Positions 31,947 to 40,550 of a stretch of 47,121 nucleotides of DNA are shown in pieces (position 1 is the first letter of the stretch; each line of letters starts with the position of its first letter). Where the stretch lies: positions 1 to 47,121 of the forward strand of contig JBPOJB010000036.1 of the NCBI GenBank assembly GCA_052034005.1, given 5' to 3'. The position numbers were made by a program, and so were the translations under genes. This DNA comes from JAAYDI01 sp052034005 (GTDB lineage: Bacteria; Planctomycetota; Planctomycetia; Pirellulales; Pirellulaceae). The notes under the pieces are model-generated. The model saw only the letters and a program-made list of their open reading frames with translations. It had not been told where the DNA came from and did no database searches.

Positions 31947-33428
31947 ATGATTCGCTACTCGAACGTGACCACGATCGCGATCCTGTGGGCGGCCTGCGCC
32001 TGCGGCGGTGTTGAGCATAGGGCATCTGCCCAGGCCGTGATGACGGCCCCGGGCAGCGAAGACGCGATGCCAGTTGTCGCGATCTCGTCCGTGCCGCAAG
32101 CCGAGCCCGACCCGCCGCTGACGTATCAGTTCGTTCCCGCCTATCGCAAGCTGACGCCCGGCAACGCCGCGACCGGCTACTATCGCGCGGTCGTCTTGCT
32201 GCCGCGCGACGAGGCGTGTCTGTTTGGCGAGCGACAGCGGAAATGGCTGGAGGTGCCACTGGCGGAATTCCCCAAGGACGAAGCCCGCACATGGCTCGAA
32301 GCCTATAGGGGCGTGTGGAAGGAAGTACGTGCGGCGACGTTCCGTGAGGACTGCGATTGGAGTTACCGGATGCGTGAGCTCACGGGGGTGGAGGCGATTT
32401 GCTACCCACTCATCGAGATCCAGGAGACTCGGACCATCGCGCGGGTCCTCCGGATTAGGTCGCGACTGGAGATCGCGGAAGGCCGATTCGACGACGCAAT
32501 GCTGACCATCACCTGCGGGTATCGACTCGGCGAAAACGTCGCTCGCGCTCCCATCCTCACTAACGTCCTGGTCGGTATTGCCATCGCCCAGGTGACGAAC
32601 GCGTCGGTTCGGGATTGGATCGAGGCAGGGGGACCTAATCTCTACTGGGCGCTGGCCAGCTTGCCGAACCCCTTGGTCGACATCCGGTTGGCGCTGCAGC
32701 AGGAGGCGAACTTGCCGCTGCAGATCTTTCCGTTCCTGGAGGATCCCGAGCACGCGACCCATTCGGCCGAAGAGTGGCGGCAGATCATCGGGCAGTCGGT
32801 CCAACAACTCGCACTACCGACTGACTCAGGCAACATGTCGTCGAACGTCTTGACGCAGGCCACGGCGACGGGACTGCTCCTGGCGGGCTATTCGTCCGCG
32901 AAACAGCAGCTGATCGACAGCGGTATGGACCCAGCCAAGGTGGAGGCCATGCCGGTCGGGCAAGTGGTGGCCATTCAATCGGCACGCGCCTGCCGCAAAG
33001 CCTATCAAGAAACGATGAAGTGGACGCTGCTGCCATACTGGCAATCTTACCGGCAGCAGCGTGCCTCCTTTGCGGATCTGGGACGCGAGGGTTACCTGGG
33101 CAGGCCGGGCCAGGTGCCGGGACTTGTCCCGATCGCGGGCACGTTGCTGCCGGCCGTTGAAGCCGTTACGTATGCCCCGGTGCGCTTGCAACGCGAGATC
33201 GCTCCGCTGCAAACCATCGAAGCCCTGCGGATGTTCGCGGCGAGCAACAACGGCCAGTTCCCTGAATCGCTCGAGCAATTACAGCTGTGTCCCGCCCCGC
33301 TGGACCCCCTGACAGGCAGGTTCATAGACTATCAACGGCAAGACGGGACCGCCATACTGACGCTGCCGCCTCCCGAAGGTCGTACCCAACGGGACAGCAC
33401 GCGATATGAATTACGTTTCCGCCAGTGA
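31947..33428 (+). CDS. Secreted protein of unknown function in sigma factor operon
   Basis: A 493-residue exported protein. The signal peptide (about 1-29, with AILWAACACGG) is followed by a mostly helical body starting near YYRAVVLL, and a C-terminal segment (TIEALRMFAASNNGQFPESLEQL) of a kind often seen in planctomycete proteins near pseudopilins. No enzyme motif is visible. ATG 31947 was chosen for its signal peptide, GAGG upstream and the 2-base gap to the preceding gene; the longer frame beginning at 31779 overlaps that gene. A role in envelope stress sensing or secretion with its neighbours is possible. Confidence 0.75.
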   Translation: MIRYSNVTTIAILWAACACGGVEHRASAQAVMTAPGSEDAMPVVAISSVPQAEPDPPLTYQFVPAYRKLTPGNAATGYYRAVVLLPRDEACLFGERQRKWLEVPLAEFPKDEARTWLEAYRGVWKEVRAATFREDCDWSYRMRELTGVEAICYPLIEIQETRTIARVLRIRSRLEIAEGRFDDAMLTITCGYRLGENVARAPILTNVLVGIAIAQVTNASVRDWIEAGGPNLYWALASLPNPLVDIRLALQQEANLPLQIFPFLEDPEHATHSAEEWRQIIGQSVQQLALPTDSGNMSSNVLTQATATGLLLAGYSSAKQQLIDSGMDPAKVEAMPVGQVVAIQSARACRKAYQETMKWTLLPYWQSYRQQRASFADLGREGYLGRPGQVPGLVPIAGTLLPAVEAVTYAPVRLQREIAPLQTIEALRMFAASNNGQFPESLEQLQLCPAPLDPLTGRFIDYQRQDGTAILTLPPPEGRTQRDSTRYELRFRQ

Positions 33429-33497
33429 ACCACGGCACGTGCTACCGCCTCCAGCAGCGCAGCACCACCCAAGGTTCTCAATCCAGAGGTACCACTC

Positions 33498-35072
33498 ATG
33501 CGTTGTCTCTCTCGACTCACTCGCGTCGCCATGTTGCTCGCTACACTGCTCGGCGTCGGGCCGGCCACACAGGCGGCCGATTCGCCCTTCACCGCGATCA
33601 TGCCCTATGTCGACAACCAGACGTTTCTCATCGGCCGATTGGACGTGCAGCAGTTGCCGGTGAGCGACCTTAAGTCGCGCCTCCCCCAGCTCCTGGCCCA
33701 GATCACGGGCGAAGCGGGCGTTCCGGATCAGTTCGCATCCGTGGTCGACCAGGCAATCCGGTTGCGCGAGGGGTTCCTCACCGCCGGCGGCCAGGACGTG
33801 TTCCTGATCGTCAGTACGGCGGATATCCCACAGCCGCCGCTGTTCTTCGTCGTGACGGCCACCGACCCTCGGAAGCTGGACGCGTTGGAGTCGTTCATCC
33901 GCCAACTGATCAACCCGCAGGGCCCCGGGATTCGCAAGGACACTGATCGCGCAGTGCTGGTGGGATCGCCGCACACGTTGGACCGGCTCGACGACTTGAA
34001 GGCGGCCCCGCGTCCCGAGGTGCAGGCGGCCACGGCTGCCGTCGCCGCAGCGCCGTTGCAGCTGTTGCTCGTACCCAGCGCGGATCAGCATCGTGTGCTG
34101 CAGGAGACGCTGCCCGCGTTCCCGCCGCCCTGGGAGAGAATAACCGGACCGGCGTTGAGCGACGCTGTGCAGTGGGCTGCGCTGACGGTCGCGGCCACTC
34201 CGACCATCCAGGCCCGGCTGGTCGTCGCGTCTAAGGACGCGGCGGCAGCGGAGACCTTCCAACACATGCTGGACGCGTCGCTGGACGCCGTGGCTCAGCT
34301 GCCGGCCGTCCAGCAGGTGGTCCCCGAAGCCGGCCGGCTGCGCACGCTGATCGAGCCGGTCGTCACCGGCAAACAGGTCAGTGTGACCGTGACCGAAGAC
34401 GCGGCGACGCTGCAGGCCCTCTCCAGGCCAGTGGCAGCAGCGATCGCCGCGGCCCGCGCCAACGCGCAGCGTGCCACGTCGGTCAGCTATCTCAAACAGA
34501 TCGCCGTGGCCATGCATAACTACCACGACACGTACAAACGCTTCCCACCGGCTGCCACTTGCGACGCGGCGGGCAAGCCGCTCTTGAGTTGGCGCGTCCA
34601 GCTCCTGCCGTTCCTGGGTGAAGATGCCCTCTACAGGCAGTTCAAGCTGGACGAACCGTGGGACAGCGAACACAACAAGCAGTTGATCGACCGGATGCCG
34701 CGCCTGTTCGCTGATCCCGCCGCCCGCCTCAAGCCCGGCATGACGACCTACCAGGTCCCGATTGGTGAAGGCACGGTCTTTGGCGGCAAAGAGGCACTCA
34801 GACTCCAAGATATCAAGGACGGCACGTCGAACACGATCCTGGTCGTGAACGTCACGCCGGACCGCGCAGTCGTCTGGACCAAACCCGAGGATCTGCCGGT
34901 CACGGAGGCCGCACCGCTCACCGCGCTCGTAAGTGATGCCCGTAAGCAGTTCGACGTCGCCTTATGCGATGGCAGCGTACGCATATTGACCAGCGACATC
35001 GATCCCAAGGTCCTGTGGCTGCTGTTCAATGCCAACGACGGCCAGGTGATCGACTACAGTCAGATCCGCTGA
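33498..35072 (+). CDS. DUF1559 protein with ordinary signal peptide
   Basis: A 524-residue protein. The N-terminus is a normal Sec signal peptide (about 1-26, AMLLATLLGVGPATQAA) rather than a prepilin leader. An uncharacterised region (about 30-320) leads to a DUF1559-like block (about 325-524): SYLKQIAVAMHNYHDTYKRFPPA, SWRVQLLPFLGEDALYRQF, LQDIKDGTSNTILV and the closing VALCDGSVRI. The H of the H-X9-DG tail is absent. So the DUF1559 fold is used here without the pilin-like membrane helix. It is the fourth gene of the sigma operon, 69 bases after the third. Confidence 0.85.
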   Translation: MRCLSRLTRVAMLLATLLGVGPATQAADSPFTAIMPYVDNQTFLIGRLDVQQLPVSDLKSRLPQLLAQITGEAGVPDQFASVVDQAIRLREGFLTAGGQDVFLIVSTADIPQPPLFFVVTATDPRKLDALESFIRQLINPQGPGIRKDTDRAVLVGSPHTLDRLDDLKAAPRPEVQAATAAVAAAPLQLLLVPSADQHRVLQETLPAFPPPWERITGPALSDAVQWAALTVAATPTIQARLVVASKDAAAAETFQHMLDASLDAVAQLPAVQQVVPEAGRLRTLIEPVVTGKQVSVTVTEDAATLQALSRPVAAAIAAARANAQRATSVSYLKQIAVAMHNYHDTYKRFPPAATCDAAGKPLLSWRVQLLPFLGEDALYRQFKLDEPWDSEHNKQLIDRMPRLFADPAARLKPGMTTYQVPIGEGTVFGGKEALRLQDIKDGTSNTILVVNVTPDRAVVWTKPEDLPVTEAAPLTALVSDARKQFDVALCDGSVRILTSDIDPKVLWLLFNANDGQVIDYSQIR

Positions 35073-35120
35073 GCCGCCCCGTGCCGGAAGAACCACACCG
35101 GTCCGAAAGCAAGCGAGCCA

Positions 35121-35232
35121 GTGCAGAGGTGCGAAGGGAGCGAGTGCAGAGTAGCGAACAAGGAGTGCAGAGCAGCGAACGGGGAAAGTGCAGAGTAGCG
35201 AAGGAGCAGAGCCCAGAGTGGCGAAGCGAGTG
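35121..35232 (+). repeat. Degenerate tandem repeat, period about 21-23 bp
   Basis: Five units of the form GTGCAGAG(T/C/G)(A/G)GCGAA begin near 35121, 35144, 35165, 35188 and 35211 with spacings of 23, 21, 23 and 23. Units 2 to 4 share GTGCAGAG(T/C)AGCGAA. The array fills most of the gap between the sigma operon and the convergent beta-helix gene. It is too short and degenerate for a CRISPR and has no spacer-like unique segments. Confidence 0.7.
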
Positions 35233-35250
35233 AAGCCGAGACACGCGGCG

Positions 35251-36921
35251 TCAACTGCTCTCATGGTCGCCGATCCGACCGTCGCCGACTTTCCCGACCG
35301 GCTCGGTTCCCGTCACGCCGTGTGTGACCAGACGCTCGATCCGGCCTGCTTCGACCGTCACCGCGGGGTCGGTTGTGTCCTGGGCCACAACGTGTTGCAG
35401 GTACAGGTTCGTGATCGTGCCCGACTTGTGAGAGACGATGCAGCGGAGGCGTTGCGCCAGCACGCCGTCGACCAGCAGCGTCCTGATCGAGGCGCCCTCC
35501 TGCGTCGCGATCAGCGCGCCGCCGGTCGGTGCGGTGCCGCTCCGCAGGTACTCGACCCCGCGCACCACCAGCGAACCAACTGGACCCTGGACCAGGATAC
35601 AGGCGGAATCCGCTGCCTCCGGAGCATCCGGAGCATCCGGCGCATTCTCGTACACGCGCAGCCCGTCGATCAGGACCGACTTGATGTCCATCTGCGGAAT
35701 GTCTCCTTTTTCGCCCAACCCCTGCATGCAGCTGGCGGCCCCGAGATCGACCAGCGCTCGGCCGTCGGACGGCCCGTGGTGCGAGATGTTCCGCAGGATC
35801 AGATTCTCGATGGTGCCGCCGACGCTGAACAACACCGGCGGACGATACGTGTAGTTCGGTTCGAGCGGACGGAGGTCCACGGTGTCGAAGATGATGCTTC
35901 CGTAATTGCCCCCCGTCTTGTTGAACCAGGGTTCGATGTAGAACCCGAAACAGCGGTAGGTCCCGGTCACGTTGCGGATCACGACGCGGTCAAGCCGCCC
36001 CGCTGCGCGCGACAGCAGGCGGATGCCCTGGTCGGCGGCGTTGAGCGTCACGCCGTCGATCAGCACGTCGGTGATATCAGAGGTCAGATCGTTCTCGTCG
36101 GGCGCCAGCGCCAGGAAATCGTCACCCGCGTCGCCCTGCAGGTTCTTGATAACCAGGAACTGGCCGGGCCCCCAGAAGTGCAGCCCGTCCTGGTTCTGAT
36201 AGTCCGTTCCGTTCGGACGGTCGATATAGATGTTCTCCAGCGTCACCCGGTAGAAGTTCCCCATCAGCAGCCCAAAGGTCCGCTGGTCGCGAATCGTCAC
36301 GTCGCGCATGGTGAAGTTCTCCACGCCGAAAAACTCCAGCGTGATATTCCACCGCACGCCCTCGAAACACTCCGGCACATACTCGCGGTTCGACTCGTCG
36401 ACTTCGTAATGGTGCACCTGCTCGAGGCAATTGTGGTTGTAGGTGCCTCCCAGCAGCGTGATGTTCTTGTCCAACCGCTCGCCCGCAGGGCTCGGACGCG
36501 CGTTCGCCAGCATCGGCCGGTTGGTGTTCGCTTTGTGAAAGAACCCGCACGATTGATTGAGGCACTGGATCGTCGTGTTCGCATGCACGCGCAGGCCGGC
36601 CGTCAGAGCCGCCCCGTCCATGATCAGGTGGAGGGAACCCCAGGTAAGCGCCTTGTCGAGCACGGCCTGCAGCACCGCGGTGTCGTCGGTCCCGCCTCCG
36701 GTTTCGACGTTGCTGTCCAGCTTGGCCCCGGTCTGACTGGCGACGACTACATAGCGGCCGATGGCGGGGGTGATACTTCCCTCGTCCGTCTCCTGGCCCT
36801 GCGCCTCCCGGCCCATCGCCCAGGTGCCCGCGATCATTGCGGCGCCGGCCGAGGCCAGGGAACGTTCGAAAAACACACGGCGACTGGCTGTTGAGTTGCC
36901 CACGGGTTCAGATGCGGTCAT
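35251..36921 (-). CDS. Tat-exported right-handed beta-helix protein, GH28/pectate-lyase-like
   Basis: A 556-residue protein with a twin-arginine leader (SRRVFFERS then a hydrophobic run) and a long beta-helix body. Residues suggestive of the GH28 active site are N243-x-D245 in NQDGLHFWG, D267-D268 in GDDFLAL and GIRLLSR near 299-305. The family hydrolyses galacturonan-type chains; other beta-helix uronide enzymes cannot be excluded. A tiny tandem repeat (APDAPDAPEA) lies at about residue 430, from GGAGCATCC repeats in the DNA. CAGGGAG precedes start 36921. It follows the DUF6259-like gene after 56 bases, in the same operon. Confidence 0.75.
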   Translation of the reverse strand: MTASEPVGNSTASRRVFFERSLASAGAAMIAGTWAMGREAQGQETDEGSITPAIGRYVVVASQTGAKLDSNVETGGGTDDTAVLQAVLDKALTWGSLHLIMDGAALTAGLRVHANTTIQCLNQSCGFFHKANTNRPMLANARPSPAGERLDKNITLLGGTYNHNCLEQVHHYEVDESNREYVPECFEGVRWNITLEFFGVENFTMRDVTIRDQRTFGLLMGNFYRVTLENIYIDRPNGTDYQNQDGLHFWGPGQFLVIKNLQGDAGDDFLALAPDENDLTSDITDVLIDGVTLNAADQGIRLLSRAAGRLDRVVIRNVTGTYRCFGFYIEPWFNKTGGNYGSIIFDTVDLRPLEPNYTYRPPVLFSVGGTIENLILRNISHHGPSDGRALVDLGAASCMQGLGEKGDIPQMDIKSVLIDGLRVYENAPDAPDAPEAADSACILVQGPVGSLVVRGVEYLRSGTAPTGGALIATQEGASIRTLLVDGVLAQRLRCIVSHKSGTITNLYLQHVVAQDTTDPAVTVEAGRIERLVTHGVTGTEPVGKVGDGRIGDHESS

Positions 36922-36977
36922 GATGTAGCTCCCTGTCTAAGGTCACGTGTCGGGTTGTTTCAGAGTGGAATCGTCGG

Positions 36978-39900
36978 TCAGTAACGCAGCTCCCAGGCGA
37001 TGACGTGGCGCGCGGGGAACGTGACGCTGCGGTCGATTTGGGGGTCTGTCGGCTCCGGCGCGGCAGCTTGTTCGGGGTTGATCTGCGTGAGCGACACGGC
37101 GGCCGCTCCCCTTGTGTAAGGCCGCGCATCGTAGTTCAGCCGTGCCGTAACCGGCTGATCGCTGACGTTAGCTGCCACCAGTACGAGCCGCTGTTCTGCC
37201 GGCAGGTGCCAGGCGGACGTGAGTACCGCGTCGGTGGTCACCCAGGTCGATCCATGCCACTGCCAGTCGGCGCGGACCGAGGGGATCACGCCGTCCAGCC
37301 GGGGCCGCCGCGCCATCTCGCCGGCGTAGAAGTACCGGGCGAGGTGCCGTCGGAGATAGATCGCGTCGCGCACGAAATCGGCGTTCTCCGGCTCCAGGGC
37401 CAGCCCGGGGCCGAACCAGCCGATCTGTTCCCCAAAGACCAGTTGCTGGCCGACCTTCATTCGCAGCGCCAGATGGCGTGTGTCGCCCCGGCCGAAGGAT
37501 CGGCCGAACATCTGGATCGCCCCGCCATAGACCGCCGAAAACGCCGGGACCTGGCCGTCGTACTGCCAGTGCCACGTCAGGTAGCCGTCGAAACAGTGGA
37601 TGAACGGTTCCCCATTACACTCGGTGGTCAGCATCCTGCCGGCCGGCATGGCGCGGCGGATGTCGTGGAGCATCTTCCAGTAGCCTTCGGTCCACCAGTG
37701 GCCGCCGCCCAGCGGGTGGCCGTGGCTGGCGTCGCAGCAGAGGGTCGGCGCCGCAGCGGCGACCTGGTCGATGTACACACCCTGCACGCCACACTCGTTC
37801 ATCAGCCGCAACACGATCTCACGCACACGCGCCTGCCACAGCGGCGTGCTGGGGCACATGACGCCGAGGCGCACCGGGCTGTCGTCCGACTCCCTGCTCG
37901 CGTACGTTTCCGTGTACGGCTCCCCTTTCTCGTTCTTGCTGACGGCCGGCAGCGCGACGGACGAAAACTCGAAATCGTCGATCCCTCGGTCGCGCGTATC
38001 CCACAGACGCCCGTTGATGTAAGGCATCACCGGGACGCCGGCGGCCTGCAGCTGGCGGACTCCGTCGGCAAACCCGTCCACCGTGGGAAAGTAGTGGGGA
38101 TAGTCGTTGTCGAACGGGATCTGGTGCCAGCGGTACCAGTGCACAGCCGCGGGTGGGTCGACGAACTTGGCGAACTGCAGGACCGGTTCCACGACCGCCG
38201 ACGGCGGACCGCCCGTCTGCACCCACGCCGACAGCTCGCGCATCCAGGTGGGTGTGTCGGGCCGCCCGTCTGCGGTCATCTCCGGATACCATTTCGCTTC
38301 CCGCCGTACCCACTCCCGATAGCCCACCGACGCATCGAACCAGTCGCCGCGGAGCAACTGCCACACCGCCGCGCCGCTCAGCTCGAAACGGTTCCCGGGG
38401 CGCCCCATGTCAGCCGCCGGATGCTCATACCGCAGCACGACCGTTCGCGTCGGCGCGCGCGACTCGCACAGCAGGTCCTTGGTGCTGCCCCAGGGGTCGT
38501 GGACGGCCAGGTAGAGGCCCGTCGGCACCTCTTCGCGGTAAGCTGCCATGAACTGCATGGTCGTCCAGCCGCTCGGATAGGTGCCGCTGAAACGGAAGAA
38601 GCGGGACCAGACACCCCGCTGCACTTCGCCGCATCCCTTGGGGAACAGCACGCAGCCCTGCGCGCCCAGATCAGGAACGTTCGCTTGCGGGAACGTGACG
38701 CGCCAGATGCTCCAAGGGTCCGCTTGGCCCTGGGCCGATAGCTGCCAACTGATGGCCTGCCGGTCGCCGTCTGGGATCGCACGGGCCACGACGCGCAGGT
38801 CGCCGAGCCGGGCATCCAGCGGCTGAGCCCAGCGCAGCTCCAGGCCCTGCGCGGGATCCGAGCCGTTGACCGGGACGATCTCGACGGAGCCCCAGCCGCG
38901 ATCCGCCGTGAGCTGCAGCTGGCTACCGTCCGCGGCCGAGCGCAACACGAGCGCGAACAGCGGCAAAGGCTGCTCCGCGAGCAGCGGCTGCCGGTTCCGT
39001 GTGTCGGTCAGCAGGACCGGATGGATTCCCTCCGCACCCTGTTCCAGGACCAGCATCAGGTCGCCCGCCGTCAGAGTGCGCCAATTGGGCGGCACCTGGC
39101 CGTCGAGCGCGGCGAGCGCCTCCTGGAAACGTCCCTGCCGCTCCAACTGCTCGGCCGCCATCAGCGGCCAGGCCGCGTCGGGCGCGTCGTCGCGCGCGCT
39201 CAATCGGCGTGCCACTTCCGCAATCCGATCGTGCACAGCGCCGACCGTCACCGTGACGCGAGCCTCGTAGGGTCCGGCCAGCGCCGCCTCCCGGACGGCC
39301 GCCGCCGGGTCCTCCGCCGAGCCCACCCAGACCCAGGCGGAGGTGCGCTGTTCGAGTTCGCCCCAGGCCTGCCACGCCGCGTCAGCCTGTGCCTGCAGGT
39401 ACGTCCCCGCGCCTGCATCGCAGAACAGCACCTGCCCGCACGCGAACATGCCGATCCCGCGACGGCCGTCATGCACCAGCCCCCAGGGCGTACAGCCGTG
39501 CGTCTTCCTCGTGTTCTGGAACGTTCCGCGCTCCTGCGGCTCACCGCCGGCCCACTCGGGGAACAGCTCCACCGGATAGTCCATTTCCAGGAAGTGCACC
39601 TCGTGCCAGGTGAACGGGCGCGCCTGCCGGATCGTCGCGGCCACCCACACCAGCGGCTGATCGCGAAAGTAGAACCAGTCGTAGACGGCGGACGGCTCAG
39701 AGGCCGGCCGCTGCCCCGACCGCATGTAGTGACCGCGCACCCGCACCACACGGCACAGCGGCCCGTCACTGACCAGCTCCACAGACGCTTCCGGATCCTC
39801 CGTCAGCAAGAAGCCGCCGAGGTCCTGATGATAAAGCCGGTTGTTCCAGTGCATCGTCTCGACGACTTTCCCGCCCTCGGAGAATACGATGCGCGAAGGC

Positions 39901-40328
39901 ATCCCTCCCGCGCGCCCGGCCGTGTGCAGCACCGAATAGCCCGGCCCTTGAATGCTGCCGTCCCACGTTTGGTTTGCATCCTCCGCCGCTTCGAACGTCA
40001 CACGCAGCCGCTGCGGGCCTGCACCGTGCGGCCGCAACACCAGCATCCCGCGTGCGCGCGACGTGCCGTCAAAATCCGGGTCCGGGACGAACTGCAGCGG
40101 AATCGCGTCTCCAGCTTCGGAGGTGGCCCGCACGCCCGTGGCCGTGATCACCGACCGACCGCTCCACTTGAGCACCGGGCTCAGATCGACGCGCGCCGTC
40201 ACCAGCTGCACGTGAGGCGGTGCATCGATCAGCAGCCACACGTCCTCTGCGGTAAGCCGCGGGCCCGCCAACAGCCACCCGGCCAACAAGCACACCCCTT
40301 GCCAACTGGTCCGGCACATCATCTTCAT
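36978..40328 (-). CDS. Very large secreted DUF6259-like carbohydrate-active protein
   Basis: A 1116-residue exported protein. Signal peptide about 1-27 (MKMMCRTSWQGVCLLAGWLL), two beta-rich regions (about 30-370 and 480-690), and a C-terminal (beta/alpha)8-like region (about 700-1030) with VPVMPYINGRLWD, GVYIDQVAAAAP, TTECNGEP and VFGEQIGWFGP, where acidic residues sit at strand ends like glycoside hydrolase catalytic residues. The layout parallels the protein at 2741-5626. Substrate unknown. Start 40328 was taken because GGGAG and the signal peptide fit; the longer frame adds 83 residues without export features. It is first in an operon with the beta-helix protein. Confidence 0.75.
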   Translation of the reverse strand: MKMMCRTSWQGVCLLAGWLLAGPRLTAEDVWLLIDAPPHVQLVTARVDLSPVLKWSGRSVITATGVRATSEAGDAIPLQFVPDPDFDGTSRARGMLVLRPHGAGPQRLRVTFEAAEDANQTWDGSIQGPGYSVLHTAGRAGGMPSRIVFSEGGKVVETMHWNNRLYHQDLGGFLLTEDPEASVELVSDGPLCRVVRVRGHYMRSGQRPASEPSAVYDWFYFRDQPLVWVAATIRQARPFTWHEVHFLEMDYPVELFPEWAGGEPQERGTFQNTRKTHGCTPWGLVHDGRRGIGMFACGQVLFCDAGAGTYLQAQADAAWQAWGELEQRTSAWVWVGSAEDPAAAVREAALAGPYEARVTVTVGAVHDRIAEVARRLSARDDAPDAAWPLMAAEQLERQGRFQEALAALDGQVPPNWRTLTAGDLMLVLEQGAEGIHPVLLTDTRNRQPLLAEQPLPLFALVLRSAADGSQLQLTADRGWGSVEIVPVNGSDPAQGLELRWAQPLDARLGDLRVVARAIPDGDRQAISWQLSAQGQADPWSIWRVTFPQANVPDLGAQGCVLFPKGCGEVQRGVWSRFFRFSGTYPSGWTTMQFMAAYREEVPTGLYLAVHDPWGSTKDLLCESRAPTRTVVLRYEHPAADMGRPGNRFELSGAAVWQLLRGDWFDASVGYREWVRREAKWYPEMTADGRPDTPTWMRELSAWVQTGGPPSAVVEPVLQFAKFVDPPAAVHWYRWHQIPFDNDYPHYFPTVDGFADGVRQLQAAGVPVMPYINGRLWDTRDRGIDDFEFSSVALPAVSKNEKGEPYTETYASRESDDSPVRLGVMCPSTPLWQARVREIVLRLMNECGVQGVYIDQVAAAAPTLCCDASHGHPLGGGHWWTEGYWKMLHDIRRAMPAGRMLTTECNGEPFIHCFDGYLTWHWQYDGQVPAFSAVYGGAIQMFGRSFGRGDTRHLALRMKVGQQLVFGEQIGWFGPGLALEPENADFVRDAIYLRRHLARYFYAGEMARRPRLDGVIPSVRADWQWHGSTWVTTDAVLTSAWHLPAEQRLVLVAANVSDQPVTARLNYDARPYTRGAAAVSLTQINPEQAAAPEPTDPQIDRSVTFPARHVIAWELRY

Positions 40329-40550
40329 GGCATCTCTCCCGTTCGGTTGCAGGGGCCGGACTGGTCCGCCCGGTTGTGATTGACTCTCCAGATCCGTAGG
40401 CTGCTGGCGGCAGGCCGCCCCCCATCTTAGCATTAACCATGAACGAAGCGAGTTGGCCTGCGGCTCCCTGCGGTGCCGGCCGGCGGCCCGGTTCCAGACG
40501 TCGGCGATCACGACCTTTTTCCATTTTCCGTTTCCGGGAGGGCCTTTTCC

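Noticed and set aside
31359..32807. 482-codon minus-strand frame across the sigma operon
   Set aside because: It spans three plus-strand genes with good starts, overlaps and signal peptides, and has no recognisable domain.
35121..35232. CRISPR array
   Set aside because: Units are degenerate and nearly contiguous, without unique spacers of constant length, and no cas gene is near.
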